A program made the translations under genes and the position numbers. Source: Chelydra serpentina (taxonomy: Eukaryota > Chordata > Testudines > Chelydridae). From it: a stretch of DNA of 64,000 nucleotides. The notes under the pieces were generated by a model. It ran no database searches. It saw nothing but the letters and a program-made list of their open reading frames with translations, and was not told the origin of the DNA. This document shows positions 45,093 through 54,843 of this stretch, piece after piece (within the stretch, counting starts at the first letter, position 1; the number at the start of each line of letters is the position of its first letter). The stretch spans positions 6,820,001 through 6,884,000 of the forward strand of contig JBAIAC010000026.1 of assembly GCA_037349315.1 (NCBI GenBank), in the 5' to 3' direction.

Positions 45093-46406
45093 GTCTGCTG
45101 ACCTCTCTGAGCCAAAGACAGGGTGCGGAGGAAGGCTGAAGTCTAGCCCGGGAGGGGTGTGGTTGCGTGGTGAAGACCTGACTGGGACAGACAAGACAGT
45201 GGGAGACGCCGGTGTGAGCTGTTGTGTTGTTGTGGGGGACTTGGAGGGTTGCTTTGAACTGGTTGTGCTGCTCAGCCAGCTCCGGGCTGGGGCGGTGGTA
45301 GCCAGGAGAAAGCCTGGGTGGAGTTTACTCAGGAGCCCTGAGAGAAATGGAAACGGAGCCAGGCTTATGCGCAGCCAGGCTTGGCTAGCAGGAGGTGCTA
45401 CAGGGTAGGCATGGGGGATCAGGGCTGGCATGGGGGTTCAGGCTGGCGTGGGGGTTCAGGCTGGCATGGGGGATCAGGGCTGGCATGGGGGTTCAGGCTG
45501 GCATGGGGGATCAGGCTGGCATGGGGGATCAGACTGGCGGTCAGGGAAGGAGGATTCCAATCAGGGCCTGGCACATCCTTAGCACACTGATGAGGCCTTT
45601 CTGAGTGGTGCCCAGAGAGGAGGGGAGAGGAAAGGCCTGGCTAGTACTATCTACTGCTAGGGAAGCCAAAAGGGCAGAACTGGCAGTGCCCAGCTAACAG
45701 AGCATGGCCTGTTAATAGGGTATTGGGGGCGATGGTATTGCTGCTGTCACAGACCTGGGTCAGTGGGGCAACAGCACTGCTCAGGAGTCAGGAGGGTGCT
45801 GGAATTGGCTGAGAGCTGGCACTGCCCAGCTTGCTGGCAGGGGAGGGAGCTGCCTTGGCAGGGAGTTGGCGCTGCCCCGTTTTGGGCACTGAAGGAGAAG
45901 AGCGAGAGGACGGCAGCTTGGAGACTGGAGGGGGCGGGAGTGGGGCTCCTCGTTCAGCGGCCTTTGGCAGCGTGGGGCCCATTGGTGCCAATTCTGTGTA
46001 GGCGAGACTGGCGGAGTTAGGCCGAGCTGTGCCAGCAACACGCCTGCTCCAGTCCATGGTCTACGGGCACCGTGCCTGGCGCTCTCCGAGTGAGGGTGGT
46101 GGGGTGGGATCCAGGCGCCTCCCCTGCTCCAGGGCTCCCTCCCTTTTCCTTGCCCACCTGACGGGGCCCAGCCCAAACCTGGGATGGGTGGGGAATCAAT
46201 CTCCCTGGGGGAGTTACAGTGCCAGGACTTTCCCCAGGCCTCCAGCGCAGGGTTACAATGTAGCCGCTGGTTCTCCCAGTGCCCCAGGGGAGTGAGGCGT
46301 CCCAGGGAAGCTGCCACACTGCTGGGGTCATTTCAGCCTTTAGGGCCAAATTCAATCCTGATGCAAGAAGGCAGAGCATGAGCCACTGCCAGAAACATTC
46401 TTGTGT
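45093..46406. other. intergenic sequence around the duplicated minisatellite
   Basis: Apart from the array at 45410-45590, no feature was recognised. Confidence 0.5.
45410..45590. repeat. 18-bp minisatellite, about 8 units, duplicate of the 42.5-kb array
   Basis: GGCTGGCATGGGGGATCA or ...GTTCA units. The downstream flank (GTCAGGGAAGGAGGATTCCA, then ATCAGGGCCTGGC) is shared with 42547-42585, so this is a duplicated segment. Confidence 0.85.
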
Positions 46407-47258
46407 CAGTGATTCTCAACCTATTTTCCATTGTGGGCCGTATCCGACACTATCTGTGTGGCCCTGAGAATGTCGCCTGGGCCGCAGCCGTGTGCTACTT
46501 GGGCCGTGTGCTACCTGGGCCGCAGCCGTGTGCTACCTGGGCCATGTGCTACCTGGGCCGCAGCCGTGTGCTACCTGGGCCGTGTGCTACCTGGGCCGTG
46601 TGCTACCTGGGCCGCGTGCTACCTGGGCAGCAGCCGTGTGCTACCTGGGCCGTGTGCTACCTGGGCCGTGTGCTACCTGGGCCGTGTGCTACCTGGGCCG
46701 CAGCCGTGTGCTACCTGGGCCATGTGCTACCTGGGCCGCAGCCGTGTGCTACCTGGGCCATGTGCTACCTGGGCCGCAGCCGTGTGCTACCTGGGCCGTG
46801 TGCTACCTGGGCCGTGTGCTACCTGGGCTGTGTGCTACCTGGGCAGCAGCCGTGTGCTACCTGGGCCATGTGCTACCTGGGCCGCAGCCGTGTGCTACCT
46901 GGGCCATGTGCTACCTGGGCCGCAGCCATGTGCTACCTGGGCCGTGTGCTACCTGGGCCGTGTGCTACCTGGGCCGCAGCCGTGTGCTACCTGGGCCGCA
47001 GCCGTGTGCTACCTGGGCCGTGCGCTACCTGGGCCGTGTGCTACCTGGGCCGCAGCCGTGTGCTACCTGGGCCGTGTGCTACCTGGGCCGCAGCCGTGCG
47101 CTACCTGGGCCGTGTGCTACCTGGGCCGCAGCCGTGCGCTACCTGGGCCGTGTGCTACCTGGGCCGCAGCCGTGCGCTACCTGGGCCGTGCGCTACCTGG
47201 GCCGTGTGCTACCTGGGCCGCAGCCATGTGCTACCTGGGCCGCGGGTTGAGAACCACA
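46407..47258. mobile_element. possible hAT-like element hosting a minisatellite
   Basis: CAGTGATTCTCAACC at the left and GGTTGAGAACCACAG at the right are near-inverted ends. No target duplication was seen. Confidence 0.45.
46481..47248. repeat. minisatellite of 16- and 22-bp units
   Basis: Units GTGTGCTACCTGGGCC (16 bp) alternate irregularly with the same unit plus GCAGCC (22 bp). It is open in all three + frames because both lengths leave remainder 1 on division by 3. It is not a gene. Confidence 0.95.
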
Positions 47259-47339
47259 GCTGTAGATGGAGGTTGGCTCTTCTGGAAGTTGGATGAGCCG
47301 CTGCAGGTGGTTCTTTGTATCACGGCTGAGACTCAAAAT

Positions 47340-47560
47340 CCCGACCAAGCCACACTGCACCAGGCCCTGTACAAACCTAACATGAGGGAGAGCCCCTGCC
47401 CCAAAGGGCTTCCACCCCTAATGGACAAGCCAGAGAAAGGGGAAATGGGCCCAGGCAGGTGAAGTGATTTGCCCGAGGCCAATCAGCATGTCAGTGGCAC
47501 AGCCTCAGAAATAAACCCCAGCTGTCCTGAGTCCAGTGCGTGCTGCACAGGCTCACGCTG
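47340..47560 (-). repeat. MIR-like SINE, diverged
   Basis: GTGAAGTGATTTGCCCGAGG, AAATAAACCCCAGCTGTCCT and GAGTCCAGTGC resemble reversed MIR blocks. Confidence 0.5.
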
Positions 47561-47790
47561 AACCGGCAGGTGCTATTTAAGGCAAAGCTAAAGGGCATTT
47601 GACTTCATGGGTTAGATGAACGGGCATTTGATTTTCCCATGTAAAGTGGTTATTTTGCACATGCAGCAGCTGTTCCACTAGCACCAACAAATCAATCGCG
47701 CACTAAAATAAAGGAAAATCTTTGGCCGAGTATAAACGTGTCTTAAGGAAACAACCCGCGATGCTGCGTTATGTATCACTGGCCGGAGCC

Positions 47791-47869
47791 TCAGCTGATG
47801 CAAACCGGTGTAACTCCGCTGAAGTCAACGGAGTGATGTTGATTGATTTGCGGTGGCTGAGGATCTAGC
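47791..47869. repeat. short palindromic amniote repeat, second copy
   Basis: GCCTCAGCTGATGCAAACC ... CCGCTGAAGTCAACGGAGT ... GTGGCTGAGGATCTAG, as at 9797. Confidence 0.5.
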
Positions 47870-48199
47870 CCATTGTTTAGCTAAAACAGATTGAGGGTGA
47901 AACACAAATGCATCACTCCTCCCCCTTCTTGTCTCCCCCCTCCCCCAAATAATTTCAAATATCTCGTCTCTGAAATATTTCTACATCCCAGTAATTCCTG
48001 TGATGATGTTGTTGTTAAACATGTATGCAGAAGAATGTGTGTGTTATTAAACAGAGCCCCCTACGAGCTGAGTTTCAGCCTGGAGTTGATCAGGGGCCAC
48101 AGGCTCAGCATGTTTACATCAGCATGTCGCTGGAGCTGAGCTGCTCTGCACCCACGAAGGACCTGGCCCACGGTTGGTAAAGTCAGTCTGGACAAAGTC

Positions 48200-48400
48200 C
48201 CAGTGAGAGGAAGGATGCTTCAGTGGTTGCAGCACTAGCCTAGGACTATGGAAGCCCGCATTCAATTTCCTGCTCTGCCACAGATTTCCTGTGTGACCTT
48301 GGGCAAGTCGCTTCATCTGTGCCTCAGTTTCCCCTCAGCTGTAAAATGGAGATACTAGCACTGTCCTACATCAGAGGGGGGTGAGGGTAAATGTATTACA
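48200..48400 (+). repeat. MIR-like SINE
   Basis: GTGTGACCTTGGGCAAGTCG, TGTGCCTCAGTTTCCCCTC and GTAAAATGGAGATACTAGC. Confidence 0.8.
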
Positions 48401-48884
48401 TATGAGGAGGGGGTACGGGTAATGGGTGACCTAGAAGTACCTGACATGGATAGACACAACAGTTGCCCTACTGGACTAGAACAAAGCTTCATCTCCTGCG
48501 CTTTCTCGTGTGACAGGGGCCAATACCCGATGCTGAAGGTATAAACCTACCTGACCACACGGCTAGGCAGCACTTCCCACACTAAAGCATGCATGGCCGT
48601 TGTTTGAGCTGGTGAATCTCCTTCTAGTTAGTGTATCTGCAGCTGCTCTTCTAATCCATGGAAATCTCCCCTCTGGTTTTGAAATGCACTAAACTGAGGT
48701 TAGTCACCTCGCTGCCACCCTGTTCTTCCACAGCTCAGTTTAACCTACTTAACCTGGTGGAACTATTTGAAATCTGCCTTTTTGTTGAGTGTTATGGGAT
48801 GGGAGAAACCGGAGTAATTGATACTGCGTCTCACTTCCTATGCAGTATAACCATTATAAATAAACAATGTTACCTTTCCCCTTT
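48401..48884. other. intergenic, no feature seen
   Basis: Unique-looking sequence without a coding frame or recognised repeat. Confidence 0.5.
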
Positions 48885-49020
48885 GACCTGAGGATCTCAA
48901 AATGCTCAACACTAGCTGCCTAAACCTCACAGCCCTGCTTTTACAGATGGGGAAACCGAGGCACAGAACAGGGACGGGGGCTTGTGTAAGGCCACCCAGT
49001 GAAACAGTTCTTAGATGCCC
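48885..49020 (-). repeat. MIR-like SINE
   Basis: CTTTTACAGATGGGGAAACC and GGCACAGAACAGG, reversed MIR core. Confidence 0.7.
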
Positions 49021-49224
49021 ATAAGTCCTGGTGGTCCAGTGGGAGCTACCCCTGCTCCATGGGGAGGTCACTTCACCAGGTAAGAAGGGAGGTGAAGCGA
49101 ACAGACACTCTCCAGGCGAAGGCACTAGACTGGGCCTCAGGAGATTGACTGTCAACTCCTCAGGCGGGGACCTAGCACATGGGGCCAGGATCTCACTTGG
49201 GCTCTCTAGGCGCTGCCTGGGAGA

Positions 49225-49400
49225 GAAATAATAATTCATGATCTGGGTTCGGTTCCTGGCTCTGATGCAGACTCATTTCACGGCCCCGTGCCTCAGTTTC
49301 CCCTCTGTAAAATGGGGTGGGATAACAACCCTTCCTTGCTGTCTAGACTGAGAGCTCGTGGGGGCAGGGGTTGGCTCGGTCTGGATTGTGCAGTGCCTGG
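49225..49400 (+). repeat. MIR-like SINE
   Basis: GGGTTCGGTTCCTGGCTCTG, GTGCCTCAGTTTCCCCTCTG and TAAAATGGGGTGGGATAAC. Confidence 0.7.
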
Positions 49401-49830
49401 CCCCACCGGGCCCCCGGCCCAAAATACCCGGGCGGGGAGGCAGCCCGCCCCAGGAAGGGGGTGGGGAGCAGAAAGGGGAGGGGTCAGGCTGGAGCCTGGA
49501 GCCGGGGAAGTGTGGGCTGCCCCTCTGCTCGGAGGAATACGGCGGCGGAGGGGCCGGGCTGGGACGTGCCCGGGACCGAGCGGGGCCAGGCGCTGCGCTC
49601 TGCCCATAGCGCCGCCGCCCGAGCTCCCCGCCCCAGCCCCGGGCGGCGCGGCCCGGCCACGGGCGTCCATGGAACCGGGGCGCAGCGGGCTCGGGACACG
49701 GGCGGCCGGGAGCGCCGGGGCCGGGCAGGTAGGAGCCGCCGCTCGCCGCCGCGCTGGGGGGCCCCGAGCCCGCGGGGGCCGGGCGCTCGGGAGTCCCCGG
49801 GGGAGCGCCAAGGTGGGACCCGGGTCAGGG
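49380..49830 (+). promoter_or_regulatory. CpG island, candidate promoter and first exon of the next gene
   Basis: Dense CpG and very high GC content. An ATG at 49670 opens a short frame (MEPGRSGLGTRAAGSAG...) up to a donor-like GGGCAG|GTAGGAG at about 49729. The orientation (+) is inferred from that donor. In mammals DOK4 follows CCDC102A, so a non-coding DOK4 first exon is one possibility, but nothing here proves it. Confidence 0.45.
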
Positions 49831-52135
49831 CACCCCCCGGGGTACCCCCCATCCCCTCCTATAGGGGACCCGGATACCCCCCCGGGGTACCCCCCCATCC
49901 CCTGCTATAGGGGACCCGGATACCCCCCCGGGGTACCCCCCCATCCCCTGCTATAGGGGACCCGGATACCCCCCCGGGGTACCCACCCCCCGGGGTACCC
50001 ACCCCCCGTCCCCTGCTATAGGGGACCCGGATTCAGGATACCCACTCCATATCCCCTGCTATAGGGGACCCAGATACCCCCCCCGGGGTACCCACCCCTC
50101 ATCCCCTGCTATAGGGGACCCGGATACCCCCCCGGGGTACCCACCCCCCGTCCCCTGCTATAGGGGACCCGGATTCAGGATACCCACCCCATATCCCCTG
50201 CTATAGGGGACCCGGATACCCCCCCCCCCGGGTACCCACCCCTCATCCCCTGCTATAGGGGACCCGGATACCCCCCCCCCGGGGTATCCACCCCCAATCC
50301 CCTGCTATAGGGGACCCGGATCCGGGGTACCCACTCCCCATCCCCTGCTATAGGGGACCCGGATACCCCCCCGGGGTACCCACCCCCCATCCCCTGCTAT
50401 AGGGGACCCGGATTCAGGATACCCACCCCATATCCCCTGCTATAGGGGACCCGGATACCCCCCCCGGGGTACCCACCCCTCATCCCCTGCTATAGGGGAC
50501 CCGGATACCCCCCCCCCCCGGGGTACCCACCCCCCGTCCCCTGCTATAGGGGACCCGGATACCCCCCCCCGGGGTATCCACCCCCGATCCCCTGCTATAG
50601 GGGACCCGGATCCGGGGTACCCACCCCCCATCCCCTGCTATAGGGGACCCGGATACTCCCCCGGGGTACCCACCCCCCATCCCCTGCTATAGGGGACCCG
50701 GATACCCCCCCGGGGTACCCACCCCCCATCCCCTGCTATAGGGGACCCGGATTCAGGATACCCACCCCATATCCCCTGCTATAGGGGACCCGGATACCCC
50801 CCCGGGGTACCCACCCCCCATCCCCTGCTATAGGGGACCCGGATTCAGGATACCCACCCCATATCCCCTGCTATAGGGGACCCGGATACCCCCCCGGGGT
50901 ACCCACCCCTCATCCCCTGCTATAGGGGACCCGGATACCCCCCCGGGGTATCCACCCCCGATCCCCTGCTATAGGGGACCCGGATCCGGGGTACCCACCC
51001 CCCATCCCCTGCTATAGGGGACCCGGATACCCCCCCGGGGTACCCACCCCCATCCCCTGCTATAGGGGACCCGGATACCCCCCTGGGGTACCCACCCCCA
51101 TCTCCTGCTATAGGGGACCTGGATTCAGGGTACCCACCCCCCATCCTCTGCTATAGGGGACCCGGATACCCCCCTGGGGTACCCACCCCCATCCCCTGCT
51201 ATAGGGGACCCGGATACCCCCCCGGGGTACCCACCCCCATCCTCTGCCATAGGGGACCCGGATACCCCCCTGGGGTACCCACCCCCATCCCCTGCTATAG
51301 GGGACTCGGATCCAGGGTACCCACCCCCACCCCCATCCCCTGCTATAGGGGACCCGGATCTGAGGTACCCACCCCCATCCCCTGCCATAGGAGACCCGGA
51401 TACCCCCCCGGGGTACCCACCCCCCCATCCTCTGCCATAGGGGACCCGGATACCCCCCCGGGGTACCCACCCCCATCCCCTGCTATAGGGGACCCGGATA
51501 CCCCCCCTGGGGTACCCACCCCCTGCTATAGGGGACCTGGATCCGGGGTACCCACCCCCACCCCCTGCTATAGGGGACCTGGATCCGGGGTAACCACCCC
51601 CTATCCCCTGCTATAGGGGACCCAGGTCAGGGCACCCCCTGTGGTACCCACCCCCTATCCCCTGCTATAGGGGACCCGGATACGGGCACCCCCCTGGGGT
51701 ACCCACCCCCCATCCCCTGCGATAGGGGATCTGGCCCAGGACACCCCCTGGGGTACCCACCCCTATCCCCTGCTATAGGGGACCTGGATCCAGGGTAACC
51801 ACTGCTCCCATCTCTTGCTATAGGGGACCCGGCTCAGGGCACCCCCTGGGGTACCCACCACCCATCCCCTGCTATCGGGGACCTGGATCCGGGGCAACCA
51901 CTGCTCCCATCTCCTGCTATAGGGGACCCGGCTCAGGGCACCTCCTGGGGTAACCACCCCCATCCCCTGCTATAGGGGACCCGGATCCGGGATAACCACT
52001 GCCCCTGCCATAGGGGACCCGGATCCGGGCACCCCCATGGGGTACCCACCCCCCTTCCCCTGCTATAGGGACCCGGATCAGAGCACCCACCTGGGATAAT
52101 CACCTCCCCTGCCCCTGCTATAGGGGACCCACAGC
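49815..52135. repeat. 2.3-kb minisatellite, about 48-bp units
   Basis: About 45-50 units contain CCCCTGCTATAGGGGACCC, GGATACCCCC and CCGGGGTACCCACCCC, with length variants in the C runs and subtypes with GGATTCAGGATACCC or GGATCCGGGG. Units become more diverged after about 51.5 kb. Long minus-strand frames (GSPIAGDGG-type repeats) are by-products. Confidence 0.95.
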
Positions 52136-53948
52136 AGGAGGTAGAGGCCTTGGGGCTGTTTCTTTTTAAAGGAGCCCCAGGCTGGACATGCCCTGCTGAG
52201 AAAGTCCAGAACTCCCCTCCTAATGGCCCCCCAGACCTTTCCCCTCCCTCGAACCCCATGGGCCTGGTGAAGTTCTCTCCTCCGCCCCGGGGTCTGTCAG
52301 CTCACACCGGGGGTTGGCCTGTCTCCTCTTTCTAAAGCAGCCCCAGGAAAGAAACCTCTCTGTATTTCACACCTTGCTAAAGGTTTCCCCAGTTGGAGCA
52401 GCCCTTCCACTCCAACACCTGAGCGGTGGGTAAAGTCCCTCCGGATGGGGGTTTCCTCCGTGACCCCTTGGTGATCACATCACTAATTGTTTCCTAATTC
52501 ACTAGCCCACAGTCCGATTCACTCCTGTTTTGCTCTGGGTCAGAGAGGATCTTTTCCGGTGCCCGCTCTTGTGCTATCCTCAGTGACAGCAGGCCGGGAG
52601 CCTGAATCTCTTCCCCTCCCTGATCTAAGCTCTGCTCACCACAACCAACCAGCCCAGAGTGGGACCAGGTGAGGAGAGTGGCAGTAATGCTCTGTCTCTC
52701 CATAGCACCCTCCAGCCTAGGATCTCAAAGCACTTCGGACTCGGGAACGAATTCAGACGCGCAACACCTGTGGGTGGCATTATCCCCATTGTGCACACAG
52801 AGAAACTGAGGCACAGAGAAGTTCGTGATTTGCCCAAGGTCACAAAGTGAGGCAGAGCCTGTGAGTGGGCAGGACGGGCTCAGGGGCAGCATTTGAGCTG
52901 TGCTTTTTCTTGAGGCAGTGACACGGCCAGGGGATGAAGGCGCATTTCCCAGGACCCATGGGAGCCTGCATTGCAACTTTTCCCATGGCTGCGGACGTGG
53001 GAGCTGGGTCCTACCTGTGGTGGTTCCATCTGGCTTGCTTGAGAGACGGGGTCCCACATCACAGAGAGCTGCAGGGTCACAGACTGAGGTGTCCCGTCCC
53101 CCCACCTCTCTCCCAGGGCAAGCACTTAAGGAACCTGTAATTCCTCTTGTCCCCCCCACTCCCGTCTTGTGTATCACACCCTGATAAGATCACGTTGCTT
53201 TAGGATGTGACTCTGCAGTGGAGACAATAAGGGTGTGGGCAGCACATAGTTTTATCAAACCCTGCCCAAGGTCCCTGGCTGGTGATAGGACAGGACCTGC
53301 GGAGCAGACAGCTGGATGTGTGCGAGGAGAAACCCTGATAAGATCAATGTGCCGGGGTAGGGGGCCCACAGCAGAGACAGCAGGAGCCCCGCCTAGGCAT
53401 TTCCAAAGGCCTCTGATAAGATAAGATCACCCTGCTGCGGGCTCTTTTCTCTCCCAAGGTTATGTGTTAACCTGCTGGATTCCTTGGCAATAGTGTTTGT
53501 TTAGAAAACAGTCCACCCAGGACGAGGGAGCCGGGCTGGGGAGGAACCTAGCCCTACTGCATAGGGCCAGTGTTCGGTGGAGGCTGGCCGCTTGTCTGGG
53601 AGGTGTCAGAACCCTGCCGTGGACATCGGAGCTCCTTCCTAAGCGCCATCAGTTAGTGGCTGGAAGGCAGGTGCCGGGAAAGGTCCCACAATCTGCCGTG
53701 TGACACCTCACGAGGGTTGGGCGGGTGAAGGGAGCGTTTCCCTGACGCTCGGCTCCGAGGTATCAGTGGGCTGCTTCCAACGACAGCCCCTCGTGTCTCT
53801 TCCAAGGACACCCCTGTCAGTAGAGGGGGTGTCTCTGCGGGTGACCCACCAGACGGCTGCAATGGAGGCTTTAGAGAGAGCGCTTGAGATTCTGCTGACC
53901 CAGACTGGAGGCCTGTCAGAGACTAACCCGGTGACATAGATCTTAGAG
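52136..53948. other. intergenic or first-intron region
   Basis: One reversed MIR (52715-52885). Otherwise no coding exon or repeat was recognised. Confidence 0.5.
52715..52885 (-). repeat. MIR-like SINE
   Basis: GATCTCAAAGCACTTCGGAC, CACAGAGAAACTGAGGCACA and GATTTGCCCAAGGTCAC are reversed MIR blocks. Confidence 0.75.
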
Positions 53949-54843
53949 CAGTGGTCACCAACCGGTCGATCGCGATCTCCGCCGCTAAGACAGGTTCCCT
54001 GTCTGCTGCGGCCCCACCCCGCTCCCAGAAGCGGCCCTCCGCGTGCTGCTCCTATCTGTAAGCACCGCCCCTGCAGCTCCCATTGGCTGTGAATGGGGAG
54101 CTGTGGCCAATGGGAGCTGCGGGGGCGGTGCTTGCAGAGAAGGGCAGCGTGCGGAGTGCCACGTGCCGCCCACCCCCAGCACCAGGGGCCGCAGGGATGT
54201 ATTGGCACTTTCCAGGAGTGGCGTGGGACCGAGGTTGGCAGGGAACCTGCCTTAGTGGCAGCCACATTGCGCCGCCGACTGGGAGCCACTGGAGGTAAGT
54301 GCTGCCCAGCGGGAGGCCACACCTCAGCCCATAGCCCCCTCCTGCACCCCAAGCCCACCCCATAGCCAGCACCCTGAACTCCCTCCTGCCCCCCTAGCCT
54401 TGAGCCCCCTCCCGGAGCCTGCACCCCCTTCTGCCCCGCCCTGACCTCTCTGCCAGAGCCAGTACCCCCTCCTGCACCCCAACACTGCCCCAGCCCTGAC
54501 CCCCATCCCAGAACCAGCACCCTGTACCCCCTCCTGCACCCCAACACTCTGCCCCAGTCTGGAGCCCCCTCCTGCACCCAAACTCCCTCCCAGAGCTTGC
54601 ATCCCTTACCCCCTCCTGCACCCCACCCCCCTGCCCCAGGCTCAGCCCAGAGCCCCCTCCCACATTGCAAACCCCTTGGCTCCAGCCCAGAGCCCACACC
54701 CCCTCCTGAACCCCTACCCCAGCCCAGTGACAATGAGTGAGGGTGGGGGGGATGGAGTGAGTGGGGCGGGGCCTCAGGGTAGATCCTGGGTTGCCCTTAC
54801 ATTCAAGAAGTGATCTTGGGCGTAAAAGGGTTGGAGACCACTG
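53949..54843. mobile_element. hAT-like element, 895 bp, near-perfect 8-bp duplication
   Basis: Ends CAGTGGTCACCAACC and GGTTGGAGACCACTG. Flanks TCTTAGAG and TGTTAGAG agree at 7 of 8 bases. The interior has GAGCCCCCTCCTGCACCCC-type degenerate repeats and no transposase. Confidence 0.82.

Noticed and set aside
46403..47462. Long + frames of 250-343 residues with CYLGR/LPGPCATWA repeats
   Set aside because: They are produced by a minisatellite with unit lengths that leave remainder 1 on division by 3. All three frames are open and there are no splice or coding signals.
49288..49956. Frames of 180-220 residues in the CpG island
   Set aside because: High GC content removes stops, and the frames run into the minisatellite. 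Only a short first-exon possibility was kept.
50440..51476. Minus-strand frames with GSPIAGDGG repeats
   Set aside because: By-products of the 48-bp minisatellite, with length changes that shift frames.
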